Source: CAWAMR01 sp963783095
GTDB taxonomy: Bacteria > Planctomycetota > Planctomycetia > Gemmatales > Gemmataceae
Direction of reading: 5' to 3'
Length of the DNA: 64,000 bases
Assembly (NCBI GenBank): GCA_963783095.1
Contig: CAWAMR010000006.1
Coordinates: forward strand, 124,001-188,000
Shown here: positions 20,663 through 29,823 of the stretch, piece by piece
How the letters are laid out: every line of letters starts with the position of its first letter
Numbering within the stretch: the first letter of the stretch is position 1
Program-made: the position numbers and the translations under genes
Notes under the pieces: generated by a model
Databases searched by the model: none
Told to the model about the DNA's origin: nothing
The model's input: only the letters and a program-made list of their open reading frames with translations

Positions 20663-22075
20663 ATGATCTCCCGATCGATCACCTGCGTTGCATTCCTGTT
20701 CCTCTTCGCTCTTGCTTCACTCGGCGCGGACGGGCCGTACGTTTTACCTATTCGCGTCACCAATTACGCCGATGGTGAATCGGTGCGTCACCCCGTCCCA
20801 CTGATCAAAGGTGAAATTGCCGAAGGCGCGACCATCCACATTATCAATCTCTCCTCGACTCGCTCCGAAAGGGAGATGGCGGGGTTGGTTCACAAAGGGC
20901 GATTCAAGGTTTTGTGCGAACTTGTGCCCGGAGTGAATCGTTTGGAGATCAAGGCAGGTAAAGCGAAGGCGGTGCTCTCGCTGAATTACGTCCCGCAGAC
21001 GAATCCCTATGCTGTTCGCGTCGTCTACATGACCGACAACACGGGCAACACGGAATACCAGACCCCGCTCAAGAACGATCCGCAGAACTATCGCGACAAA
21101 CTCGACACAGCCATGAAGTTGATGCAGACTTTCACAGCGGAGCGGATGTCGGAACTGGGTTTTGGTCGGCGCACGTTCAATCTTGAGCTCGATAACGATG
21201 GAAAAGTGAAAGTCCATTTATTCAAGAGCGACAAACCTGCCGGCCAATTCTACAAACTCAACGATCAGGTGTGGTACCGGCAGGTCGCGAATGAAATCGA
21301 GAAAACGCAGCCGACGGGCATGTTGAAAAACATCGTCATCGCTGCCTACACCCGTTTCGATCCGAAGACGGGAAAGATGCTCGGGCACACGGCCCTCGGC
21401 GGTGGCGGGCAAGGCCTATTCGGAAGCGGGAACCTTTTTACCTGGCCTTCGAAAATATCCGACATTCAACCCGCCTTCATGAACACAACCCGCATCAATC
21501 CAAAAGAAGTGATGAGCGATTCCGCGTTTCGGCATACTTTCTGGGCCGCGGCGTCCACCACCATTGGCGCGACGCTTCACGAAATGGGACACACCTTCGG
21601 ACTTCCGCATACCAACGACCGAATGGACATCATGACGCAAGGGTTCGATCATTTCAATCGCGTGTTTACCTTCGTCGATCCGGAGAGTGCGACCAACAAA
21701 CAGCCCATCCAGTTTGCAGATAAGGATATGGCCGCCTTCGCACCGATCAGTGCGGCAAGTCTGATGACTTCTCCGTGGTTCGCACTCGACACCCCGCCGG
21801 CCGCGGGACCAAACGAAATCAAAGTGACCTTTGATGCCAACGAGCAGAAGATTGTGGCGACGTCGCCGATCGGCATTCGCTACATTGGAGGAAGAAAGAG
21901 CGGAGACATGGTTCATTTCTCCGCCCCGCCCGCACTCCAACCCGCTCCGACAAGCTATGCGGTCGCAATCGAGTCATATCGCAAAGCGATTGGCGACGAC
22001 GGGACTTTGGTAATCTTCGATTCGGCCAGGCATAAGGCTGAGGTGAAGCTTGGGCAATTAACGAAAATGAAATAG
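20663..22075 (+). CDS. Exported zinc metallopeptidase (metzincin-type HExxHxxGxxH)
   Basis: Secreted 470-residue protein resembling the 'Metallopep' family of putative zinc peptidases. The signal peptide is SITCVAFLFLFALASLGADG. An N-terminal beta-rich part (about 25-115) precedes the catalytic domain. The zinc motif is TLHEMGHTFGLPHT with His306, Glu307, His310 and His316; MDIMTQGFDHF just after it could be the Met-turn. The C-terminal part (about 380-465) is a beta domain. Substrates are unknown. The ATG at 20663 lies in an ATTTATG context with only a weak site (GATGAG) upstream. Its stop codon is separated by two bases from the aminotransferase ATG, so the two are probably translationally coupled. 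Confidence 0.82.
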   Translation: MISRSITCVAFLFLFALASLGADGPYVLPIRVTNYADGESVRHPVPLIKGEIAEGATIHIINLSSTRSEREMAGLVHKGRFKVLCELVPGVNRLEIKAGKAKAVLSLNYVPQTNPYAVRVVYMTDNTGNTEYQTPLKNDPQNYRDKLDTAMKLMQTFTAERMSELGFGRRTFNLELDNDGKVKVHLFKSDKPAGQFYKLNDQVWYRQVANEIEKTQPTGMLKNIVIAAYTRFDPKTGKMLGHTALGGGGQGLFGSGNLFTWPSKISDIQPAFMNTTRINPKEVMSDSAFRHTFWAAASTTIGATLHEMGHTFGLPHTNDRMDIMTQGFDHFNRVFTFVDPESATNKQPIQFADKDMAAFAPISAASLMTSPWFALDTPPAAGPNEIKVTFDANEQKIVATSPIGIRYIGGRKSGDMVHFSAPPALQPAPTSYAVAIESYRKAIGDDGTLVIFDSARHKAEVKLGQLTKMK

Positions 22076-22077
22076 CG

Positions 22078-23236
22078 ATGTCACCAAAGAAGACCCACCA
22101 CAATCTTCCCGCGCTACTCGGTGGCTCGCCAATTCGGCCATCCGGGCCGCCCGCATGGCCCTTCCCCGATATGGACGTAATCGACGCCATCCAGTCCACA
22201 CATGCGGATTCGTCCTGGGGACAATATCACGGTCCCCACGTCGAACGCCTCGAATCTGCTCTCGCGGCATTTCATCAAACCCCCTTCGTTCTCACCTGCG
22301 CCAGCGGAACTCTCGCCGTGGAAACCGCGCTACGCTCCCTAAAAGTCGGTGCCGGCGATGAGGTCATTCAGGCGGCCTACGATTACGAACCCAATTTCCT
22401 CACCATTCACGCCGTGGGAGCCACACCGGTTCTCGTCGATCTTGCTGCCAACAATGCCAATCTTGACCCCGACATGCTCGAAGATGCCATTACCACGCAA
22501 ACCAGGGCGATTCTGGTTTCTCATTTGCACGGCGGCGTCATCCCCATGTCGCGGGTCATGGAGATCGCCCAGCGACATGGCTTGCCGGTCGTCGAAGATG
22601 CAGCACAGGCCACCGGAGCACTGATCGAAGGCCGGCGGGCCGGCTCCTGGGGCCAGATCGGTGTGCTGAGTTTCGGCGGGTCAAAATTGCTGAGTTCGGG
22701 CCGAGGCGGGGCATTACTGATTCATCGGCCTGAGATCCTTCAACGTGCCCGGCTGTTTTTGTCGCGCGGGATTCAACAATGGGCTGCTCTCTCGGAATTG
22801 CAAGGGGCCGTGCTGTTGCCGCAACTGGCTAAATTGTCGGAGCGCAACGACACCCGCCTGCGACGAGTAAATGATCTCGCAACCCTGATCGCCGAAATTC
22901 CCGGAATCAGGCTGCTGGAGAACCGCGTTCCGTGCGAACCTGCTTTTTACAAGGTCGGGTTTCGCTATGATGCCAAAGCATTTGGATTGAGCCGGGATCT
23001 CTTCGTGAAGGCGATGCGCGCGGAGGGAATTGCGTTCGATGCCGGTTTTCGTGCCTTGCACAGTGGTCGGAGTGCGAGCCGATTCCGCATCGGGGCCCCT
23101 TTCCGAGGCCGATCGTGGCGATCGGGAGATCGTTCTTTTGCATCATCCGGTGCTATTATTGGGTAACGAAGGTGTGGAACAGGTTGCTCAGGCTATCGTG
23201 AAGACGTATCGTAACGCGGATAGACTCCGCGAATGA
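22078..23236 (+). CDS. DegT/DnrJ/EryC1/StrS aminotransferase, frame-split at 3' end
   Basis: PLP-dependent sugar aminotransferase family protein; it usually adds an amino group to a nucleotide-linked keto-sugar, but the substrate cannot be told. Family marks: WPFPDMDVIDAI, WGQYHGPHVERLESALAAFH, FVLTCASGTLAVETALRSLK, LPVVEDAAQATGALIEGRRA and SFGGSKLLSSGRGGALL, in which Lys203 is the PLP lysine. The frame changes near 23070-23100: the first frame runs on without sense to 23166, while the other reads ASGPLSEADRGDREIVLLHH and ends TYRNADRLRE at 23236, as expected for the family. The start sits two bases after the metallopeptidase stop. No glycan-synthesis genes lie nearby, so context does not name a pathway. 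Confidence 0.87.
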
Positions 23237-23270
23237 TAGTCTCTTACCGGCCCTCGAAAGGAACTTCACA

Positions 23271-24893
23271 ATGGCACGCTACGCCATCCCTTTGCTCGTC
23301 GGGTTGCTTTTGCTTCCCACAGGCTCCGTCCGCGCTGCGGATAATCCCGCAGCGGGAACCTGGAAATTTGCCTTCATCGCACCGACCCAGCGCGGCCCCG
23401 TTGCTCTGACTTTCCTGATTCTTTTGAGCGAGTCGGACAAGGGGTGGGTCGGCGATTTCATCGGATCGTCTCAAGCCCTGGCCAAAGAGGATCCGACCTT
23501 CGAGAAAGTGACCGTCAAAGAGGATCACGTCCAGTTCACGCTCAAGTTAGGCACCAATCATTGGACCTTCGACGGTCGGGTTTCCAAGGACGGCAAGCGG
23601 ATCATCGGCACTTTTGACTTTTTGGGGCAAATGATGCTGGTGGAATTGTTTCCCTCCAAGTTGAAAAGCCTTACCGACGCCTACGCTTTGGCCAAGGAAA
23701 ATCTGGAAACGATGGAAGGCGGTCAAGACTATTTCACTTCGCTCTTCACGGTGCTGGGGAAAGCAACGGTAAAAAAACTGAAACCGGAAGAGGTGCGCGT
23801 GCTGACCGACAAGGCCAATAAAATCGCGGAGAAATATGGGCCGCGCTGGCAGCGGATGGTTCTGCTCAAATCGGCCAACATCCTCGCCGGTGAAGAAGGT
23901 TTCGCCACCGTTGCCATTGAGCAGGCTCGCCAGGCCGAGCGCATGCTCAAACCCGAAGATGAATTGCCCCTGCAAATGCAAGTTCTCGACGAATTGGCAG
24001 GAATACTCCGCAAGGCCAAGAAGACCGATGAACTCAAGCCGCTCGAAACCCGTTTACTGAAGCTCCAGGCGCACGACTATGCCGAATACATGAAAGCGAA
24101 TCCTGTTAAAGCCGAGGAATTCAAGGGTCGGAAGGCCAAGAGCGATCGAGCGGTACTGGTGGAGTTGTTCACCGGGGTTCAAGCTGCGTCGTGCCTGCCC
24201 ATGGAACTGGCATTCGATGCCGTGATGAATTCCTACAAGCCGGCGGAAGTTGTCTTGCTGGAATATCATATCCCCTTTGGCGGCTTCGATGTTTTGATGT
24301 GTAAGGATGGGCTTGATCGTTTTGAAGCCAGGGATAAGGAACAATCTCCATCGGTCTTCATTAACGGCAAAAAGGACGAAACCGGAGGAGGCCCGCGCGG
24401 CACGGCAAAGTTGAAGTACACTGCCTATCGCGACATAATCGACGAATGGCTGGAAAAGCCGGCCCCGGTCAAAATACAATTGACCGCCTCGCAAAAAGGC
24501 AACGACATCACGATCAAAGGGGTTGTCAGCGAACTGGCAAAACCGGGAGACAATGTAAGTTTGCGGTTCGTCCTCGTCGAAGATCGCATCCGATATTCGG
24601 GCAGCAACGGTACGCGCTATCAGCACGCTGTCGTCCGATCATTTCCCGGCGGATTGAAGGGTTTTGCCTTGCCCAAGAAGGATGCCGAGCATATGGCAAC
24701 GGTAAACCTCGACAAACTGCGGGAAGAACTCAACAAGGCGCTCGAAGAGATCACCATGGGACAAGCCGACCTGTCGCAGGCCGCTCGCGTCATGTCGCTT
24801 AAGAACTTGCGCGTGGTTGCGTTCGTGCAAGATGATACCAGCGGCGAAGTCCTTCAGGCCGTCCAGGTCGAACTTGAAGAGAAGAAGGAATAA
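23271..24893 (+). CDS. Exported protein with a thioredoxin-like domain lacking CXXC
   Basis: Exported 540-residue protein. A signal peptide (IPLLVGLLLLPTGSVRA) precedes a beta-rich domain (about 25-130) and a helical linker (about 130-280). A thioredoxin-like domain begins DRAVLVELFTGVQAASCLPM. In related secreted thioredoxin-like proteins the same strand ends in a CPPC-type site ('ELFTGxxCPPC'); here only Cys308 remains. The domain continues KPAEVVLLEYHIPFGGFDVL. The C-terminal part has an Ig-like beta region with FVLVEDRIRYSGSNGTRYQH. The function is unknown; loss of the paired cysteine argues against a simple oxidoreductase. GAAAGGAAC precedes the ATG at 23271. It lies six bases upstream of rpe and is probably co-transcribed. 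Confidence 0.72.
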   Translation: MARYAIPLLVGLLLLPTGSVRAADNPAAGTWKFAFIAPTQRGPVALTFLILLSESDKGWVGDFIGSSQALAKEDPTFEKVTVKEDHVQFTLKLGTNHWTFDGRVSKDGKRIIGTFDFLGQMMLVELFPSKLKSLTDAYALAKENLETMEGGQDYFTSLFTVLGKATVKKLKPEEVRVLTDKANKIAEKYGPRWQRMVLLKSANILAGEEGFATVAIEQARQAERMLKPEDELPLQMQVLDELAGILRKAKKTDELKPLETRLLKLQAHDYAEYMKANPVKAEEFKGRKAKSDRAVLVELFTGVQAASCLPMELAFDAVMNSYKPAEVVLLEYHIPFGGFDVLMCKDGLDRFEARDKEQSPSVFINGKKDETGGGPRGTAKLKYTAYRDIIDEWLEKPAPVKIQLTASQKGNDITIKGVVSELAKPGDNVSLRFVLVEDRIRYSGSNGTRYQHAVVRSFPGGLKGFALPKKDAEHMATVNLDKLREELNKALEEITMGQADLSQAARVMSLKNLRVVAFVQDDTSGEVLQAVQVELEEKKE

Positions 24894-24899
24894 ATTCCA

Positions 24900-25573
24900 A
24901 TGATTGCCATTGCACCCTCGATTCTCGCCGCAGATTTCGCTCGACTCGGCGAACTGGTTCTCGAAGCCGATCGCGGCGGAGCTGACCGAATTCACGTCGA
25001 TGTGATGGACGGTCACTTCGTCCCGAATCTCAGTATGGGGCCGGTCGTCGTCAAAGGGCTGCGTCCGGTCACGCACTTGCCGCTGGAAGTCCATCTGATG
25101 GTTCAGAATCCGGCACAATTCGTCGATCCGTTCCTGCTCGCGGGAGCGGACACACTGATCGTCCATCACGAAGTGATCCTCGATGCACTGCCCCTGATTC
25201 GGGAGATTCACGAAAAGGGCAAGCGTGTCGGAGTGGCGATCAACCCCGCAACTCCCGTCGAGGTGTTGGAACCCTATTTGCCGGAAATGGATCTTGCGCT
25301 ATGCATGACCGTTTGGCCGGGTTTTGGCGGTCAGAGCTTTTTGCCTGAAAGCCCGGACCGCATCCGTGCGCTGCGGAAATTGATTCAACGAATAAACCCC
25401 GCGTGCGCCAGTTGGAAGTCGATGGCGGCATCGATATGCACACCGCTGCGGTTGCCGTAGGAGCAGGTGCGAATGTGTTGGTCGCCGGCACATCCATTTT
25501 TGGAGCCAAGATCGGTGCACGACTGGCAGTGCAACAGATGAGTCGAGTGGGAAATGATGGCGCGTATGAGTGA
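24900..25573 (+). CDS. rpe: Ribulose-phosphate 3-epimerase, frame-split at 3' end
   Basis: Interconverts ribulose-5-phosphate and xylulose-5-phosphate in the pentose phosphate pathway. TIM-barrel marks are all present: IAPSILAADFARLGEL, DRIHVDVMDGHFVPNLSMGP with the metal/catalytic Asp, LEVHLMVQNP, ADTLIVHHE, GVAINPATPVEVLEPYLPE and VWPGFGGQSFLPE. Near 25405, beside a CCCC run, the frame changes: the first frame ends in nonsense at 25460, while the other reads LEVDGGIDMHTAAVAVGAGA and NVLVAGTSIFGAKIG, the expected final barrel strands, and stops at 25573. Total about 224 residues, normal for Rpe. The start is six bases after the preceding gene. A single indel explains the split. Confidence 0.92.
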
Positions 25574-25591
25574 ACCCTTCGGAACCCTCTG

Positions 25592-26027
25592 CTACGGACT
25601 TCCCGCGACCACGAATATTGCGAGAAACAGCCAGAGGGATCGCGCTGCTATATTCAGAAGCACGCCGGCAACAGGCAACGCAGTTGTAGTTCGACCGGCA
25701 CAAGCGCAGCCGGACACCTTTTCTACCGAGAATCAGCCCAATCAGGCACATGAGCTCAGCACCTGCCAGGCTAAAGAATGACACTACATCCAATAATGTT
25801 TCTGCGCCTCCGCCGTAACCACTGCCATTGTAGCGGCCGCGCATGAGCGTCATGAGCAAGAGCGGCGCGAGCGTCCCGACCACCAGGAATACAGCGCCGA
25901 TGATGCTCGAAGCCAGCCCCATTTCAAAACCGTCGCGCGACCGATCTTTTGCTTCCCGGTCCCGGTGACGTCGCCGATCGTCCTCGTCATCATCGTCGAG
26001 AATGAGGGGAGTGGGTTGTCTGGCCAT
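25592..26027 (-). CDS. Small membrane protein with acidic/basic N-terminus, frame-split
   Basis: About 145 residues. The N-terminus is strongly charged (PLILDDDDEDDRRRHRDREA), followed by a helix LASSIIGAVFLVVGTLAPLL and a second, VVSFFSLAGAELMCLIGLIL. Near 25720 a frame change is needed; the other frame gives LNIAARSLWLFLAIFVVAG, a third transmembrane helix, and stops at 25592. Proteins of this form (short disordered head, three or so helices, 'GRKG' turn) are common in planctomycetes and of unknown function. The ATG at 26027 is preceded by GAGGCAGCCG. It is convergent with rpe, with 18 bases between the stop codons; no terminator hairpin is visible there. Confidence 0.65.
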
Positions 26028-26123
26028 CGGCTGCCTCGGTTTGTAAGGAGGAATTGCTTGTTGAGAGAACGGCGCTATTTTATGAGCTATTCTTTGTTGC
26101 GTTTCCGTTTTGAGCAAAACGGT

Positions 26124-27439
26124 TCAGTAACGCGCTTCCAATCCCAGATTGATTCCTTGCATCCAGAAACTGGCCATCGGATCGCGCACCTGCGGGTGGA
26201 GGATCCCCCCGACCCGTGCCGATCGTCGTGTCGATCGCTTCGCCCGGTCTGGCAACCTGGGTCATATAGATTACGTTGTAACCGACGAAGGTTCGCCAGT
26301 GTTCCGTGATCTGATACCCGAAGACAAACGTCGCTTCCGGAACCACCGCGAAACGAGCAAAATTTGACGTGCCCAGATTGGCCGGACCGGTCAGAAAGCC
26401 GCCCGGAGTTGTCGTCGCGATGCCCGCGACCGTGTCGGTCGTATGCCCTTCAGGCGCTCGAAGTGGCAAAATTAAGCCCGAAATGCCGTCTTCAGAGCAC
26501 CGTCAAAGTAGAAATTGCCGATTCGGTATTCGCCGGCCAGACCGATTTGCCCGCCATGAAACTGATTGGTCGTTGTGAAGGTATCTTCCAGTTCGCGATT
26601 GCCGCCATTGGATAAGACGTCGTTCGATGTCGCAGTAATACTTTCCCCCAAACTCACGAAGCGATATCCCCCGGTGAAATCGATGCGGTAGTTGTCTTCG
26701 CACCAGAGGTTCCGTCGGAGATTCACTCCGGCACCCAGGAACGAAATGGGGGAACTGGTGGAGAAGGAACTGGGATTCTGAAGCACCAGGGCCGAGGACA
26801 TATTGGTTGCGGCGTTGAGGTAAGGCCGCGCAGTACCGTGGAGCCTGTGGCGGTAGTCTCATAAGTTCCCAGATTGGAAGCCAGGAAAAAGAACGATCCT
26901 TCCACTCCCCAGTTCTGGCAGCGATCGAGCCAGACGCCCGTCTCCAGTTGCATGCCCGACCGGAACGGATGGTCGATGTTTCCTAACAGAACATGCGTTC
27001 CGGGAGCATTGGCCACACCGGTGCCTCCGACTGTTGCCAGGTTGGGAACAGTTCCATCCTGGGTAATTCCCAGGAAGTAAGAAGCATTGATCCACCACAA
27101 ACCCGCCGGCAAGCATGGGCATGGCGGTTGGCGCAAACCTGGATTGCGATCCGGCAAGTAGAGCAAAGAAGGGTTGTAATCCGAACGCGGTCCCAACAGA
27201 GGCTGCCGGGTCGGCGGTTTTTTTTGGGGTTCGGTGGCGGCCGGCGGCTTGATGAACGGCGGCAAATCATCCGGGTGAATGTTGGGCAGTTCTGTGGGAC
27301 GATCGTTGGGCAATCCAGGCGGATTCTGAGGCGGTATTGCCTCAGTCGAGATGAACGGCAAAGGCTCCTCGGCAAGCGCAGCGGAGCTTTCCAAGGCAAT
27401 GAAAATCAGAAGTAGTCGCGCGAGGCAACGGATGCGCAT
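26124..27439 (-). CDS. BBP7-type outer-membrane beta-barrel protein, multiply frame-split
   Basis: Planctomycete BBP7-family protein, a predicted outer-membrane beta barrel of about 438 residues. The N-terminus has a signal (RCLARLLLIFIALESSAALA), then a Pro-rich linker and the barrel start WWINASYFLGITQDGTVPN. Barrel strands include GVWLDRCQNWGVEGSFFFL, YRIDFTGGYRFVSLGESI and ATFVFGYQITEHWRTFVGYN. The end in the correct frame is SFWMQGINLGLEARY, a typical aromatic-terminated final strand, stopping at 26124. At least three frame changes are needed (near 26800, 26465 and 26205-26215). The last coincides with six consecutive C bases at 26206-26211, which points to a homopolymer sequencing error. 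It is followed on the same strand by the SH3-like gene upstream. Confidence 0.85.
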
Positions 27440-27547
27440 CAGTTCTTACCTCTGAAACGAATTATGCAACCCATATTATCGGCATTTCCGGACCCCGGTC
27501 TGAATTCGATCGGAGTTGTTATTCCGGTTTGAAATGTGAAACCAATC

Positions 27548-28753
27548 TTATTTCGTCTGAGCGACTACCATATACGGCCCGCCACGAATCGTGCCTCGAG
27601 TTTCGAGCGATCCATAGAGGCTTACCGATTGATTCAGGTAGCGATCCAAGTCGACTCCGGGAGATGCCGTAGCATAACAAATGATCCGTCCTTTGGAATC
27701 CATCAGGGCGTATGCAGGCTTGTCGTCGATCGGTGAGCCTGCCCGACGCAGGATTCCTGGTCCCGTCCACCTCTGGCCGGAACCAATTCCGGGACTTTCT
27801 TGAGCTGTTTCATTCGTGCTTCGGGAACGCGCTGCAACAACGTCGTTGCCCGAAGCTGTTCCCATCGGACTCGAATAGCTCGTGGGCGGTGAATTGCTGC
27901 TGCTGGTTGGTCGCGGCGTCGGCGGCGGAGTTCCGCGCGGATTATTGAACCCTTCGAGTTTTTGTCGCTCCTGACACCGCACGATTCGGTTGAAGCAAAC
28001 CAGAGCCAGTTCCCGATATACCTCCTGCGTGCGGATCCGCTGATAAATGAACGTGTACTGCCGCTCGGCCTCAAGATAATTCCCCGCACGTTCTGTTTCC
28101 TCCGCCTTCTCCCATCCAGCGGGCAGCGGCGGCGTTGCGATTCCACTCCCAGGAGTTTTCGGATCGCCGCGCAAAACAACTGTTTTCGTATTCTGTGGAT
28201 CGTTTCGGACAAATTCGGGTGGCGGCGCTGCCGGCGACGGCGTGCCGATGGCCTGCTTGGGGATCCAGCGAAATTCGCCCTCGGGCGGAGTAATGGGATA
28301 CCAGGTCGTGCTCGTCGTGTCATCCTTGACCGGCACTGCGCCGCCGATGACTTCGACGATCGACCCGCGCGGCAACTTCACCTGATAGATTCGATTCACA
28401 TCCTTGGGCGACGCCGGAGATACCACGTGAACTTCTGCCTGTGCCGAAGGATCGATGACGACCTCGACATTTTGTCGGGCAAGATTGGGATCGACCCGGC
28501 CGAGGAAACGAGCTTGGATCCAGCTAACGGAACCCGGAGGAGGATAGATGGCAACCCAGTTATCCTCTTCATGATGGACGAGCACCTGCTCGCCCTTTTT
28601 GAGTTCACCCACAGCGGGAAACTGCCAGGAATGCCCGGAGCGCATTTGAATTTTGGGAAGGACGACAGCAGCGGTAAATCTGCCGTTCTCGGCGCGAATC
28701 GTCGTTGCGCAGATCAAGATGAGCAGGATTGCCCCCGATCGGAAGCCGTGCAT
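27548..28753 (-). CDS. Exported SH3-like domain protein, unknown function
   Basis: A 401-residue exported protein. After a signal peptide (HGFRSGAILLILICATTIRA) come two SH3-like segments: VRSGHSW-like MRSGHSWQFPAVGELKKGEQ with VHHEEDNWVAIYPPPGSVSW, and IYQVKLPRGSIVEVIGGAVP with WYPITPPEGEFRWIPKQAI. A Pro/Ser-rich linker (about 280-340) follows, and a C-terminal domain KPAYALMDSKGRIICYATAS ends GGPYMVVAQTK. SH3-like repeats of this kind often bind peptidoglycan or tune export; nothing here proves it. I chose ATG 28753 because GGGAGGTG lies seven bases upstream, although the frame is open to 28801. It lies 108 bases upstream of the BBP7 gene and may form an envelope operon with it. Confidence 0.75.
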   Translation of the reverse strand: MHGFRSGAILLILICATTIRAENGRFTAAVVLPKIQMRSGHSWQFPAVGELKKGEQVLVHHEEDNWVAIYPPPGSVSWIQARFLGRVDPNLARQNVEVVIDPSAQAEVHVVSPASPKDVNRIYQVKLPRGSIVEVIGGAVPVKDDTTSTTWYPITPPEGEFRWIPKQAIGTPSPAAPPPEFVRNDPQNTKTVVLRGDPKTPGSGIATPPLPAGWEKAEETERAGNYLEAERQYTFIYQRIRTQEVYRELALVCFNRIVRCQERQKLEGFNNPRGTPPPTPRPTSSSNSPPTSYSSPMGTASGNDVVAARSRSTNETAQESPGIGSGQRWTGPGILRRAGSPIDDKPAYALMDSKGRIICYATASPGVDLDRYLNQSVSLYGSLETRGTIRGGPYMVVAQTK

Positions 28754-28992
28754 CGAACACCTCCCCACAACAAAAGAGGCGCAGCGTCGGGATTCCCCCA
28801 CTTACCTGCGTCGGCACTCATCCCACCGAGGTTGAGCAAACTTCGCATCTTCCGGCACGTCATCGCGGGACGTCGCCCTGCACCTTGCCGGAAACAACGG
28901 CTATACCAATTGCACCGGATCGCACAAGTCCATTTCAACTTGCACAGTTTCCGGATGAAGAAATTGGCTCGGAGGAGACATTGAATAGGCAC

Positions 28993-29040
28993 AAAGCCTC
29001 CGAGATCGGGGCGTCCCTGCCGCACGGTCTCGGAGGCTTT
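28993..29040 (-). terminator. Hairpin after the lipoprotein pair
   Basis: Arms AAAGCCTCCGAGA (28993-29005) and TCTCGGAGGCTTT (29028-29040) pair perfectly over 13 bp around a 22-base loop. It lies 21 bases past the stop of the minus-strand lipoprotein at 29062. The U-tract on the minus strand is short (TTTG), so it may be a weak terminator or a processing hairpin. Confidence 0.65.
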
Positions 29041-29061
29041 GGATTCGTTGATAACGAAGTG

Positions 29062-29280
29062 CTACTTCGCTTCTGTTTTGGAATCTGTCGGGTCGGGGCT
29101 GGTTACGTTTTCAAGCGTGTTCGGCTTCGTTGGAGGAGGAAGATCCTCACCCGCCGAGAACTGCGGTTGGTCAGCGAAAAAGTCGCGCGTCTTGACGGAC
29201 ATTGCACCCGTTTCATAACAGCCAGCCGACAGAAAGAGTGCCGCGATCCCTAACCCCAATCGCAGTCGATATAGCTTCAT
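29062..29280 (-). CDS. Small lipoprotein
   Basis: A 72-residue protein with a lipoprotein signal: LGLGIAALFLSAGCYETGAM, where LSAG-Cys21 is the lipobox. The mature part is short, acidic and Pro-rich, ending TSPDPTDSKTEAK; no domain is recognised. It starts 27 bases after the preceding lipoprotein gene on the same strand, so the two are likely co-transcribed and end at the hairpin at 28993-29040. Its role is unknown; a surface or periplasmic anchor is possible. Confidence 0.7.
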   Translation of the reverse strand: MKLYRLRLGLGIAALFLSAGCYETGAMSVKTRDFFADQPQFSAGEDLPPPTKPNTLENVTSPDPTDSKTEAK

Positions 29281-29307
29281 AGGTATTTCACCTGTTCGGT
29301 TATAGGA

Positions 29308-29591
29308 TTACCTTCCCGGAGGCATTGCGGGTGGAGGCGGCGCAACCGGTTCGACACCACCCAAAGCACGGCAACATTCGGACCCAAAAGGCCGGCTTTT
29401 TCTTCCTGATACGCCTGTTCACGCGGCAGCGGGAAGTCAGGTTCCTGCGGCAAGTATTGTGGAGTATGTTGAAGATACCGACCTGAGGGCAACGTCATGC
29501 CGCCTTCCCAGGTTTGGCAGCCGGTGAATAAGGACAGAGTTAATCCCAGTCCGGTCAGCCACAACATTGTTTTGCGGTGAGTGATCTGCAT
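29308..29591 (-). CDS. Small lipoprotein, frame-split at C-terminus
   Basis: From the ATG at 29591 the product begins MQITHRKTMLWLTGLGLTLS and reaches the lipobox LFTG-Cys, then QTWEGGMTLPSGRYLQHTPQ and YLPQEPDFPLPREQAYQEEK. Planctomycete lipoproteins with 'GCQTWE...LPSxRYLxHxPQY' and 'FPLPRE' are a recognisable group of unknown function. The usual Pro-rich ending appears in another frame: ALGGVEPVAPPPPAMPPGR with a stop at 29308, so I place one frame change near 29380-29400. The alternative frame runs to 29277 with an atypical basic tail. GACGGGGG precedes the ATG. Confidence 0.65.
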
Positions 29592-29823
29592 GGCCCCCGT
29601 CTCTCCCGGCTTGCCGGATTCGCCTAGTTTAGTCGGTTGCCGCAGAACAAGACAGCCGATCGTCTCGTTGCGAATGCGCTCGCGGCAGTGTGACACGCTT
29701 TTCTTATCGGCACGATTCGGTATGGTATTTACGGATTTTTAGGAATAATCAGGAAATGGCACAATCGCCGGATATTCAAGGGATGATGAATAATTGACCC
29801 CTCGCGCGGTCGGAGTAGAATCG

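Noticed and set aside
20170..20778. Plus-strand frame of 202 codons
   Set aside because: Antisense to the DUF1592 gene start and overlapping the metallopeptidase start; no family match.
27962..28984. Plus-strand frame of 340 codons
   Set aside because: Antisense to the SH3-like gene; rich in Arg and Cys as expected for a shadow frame.
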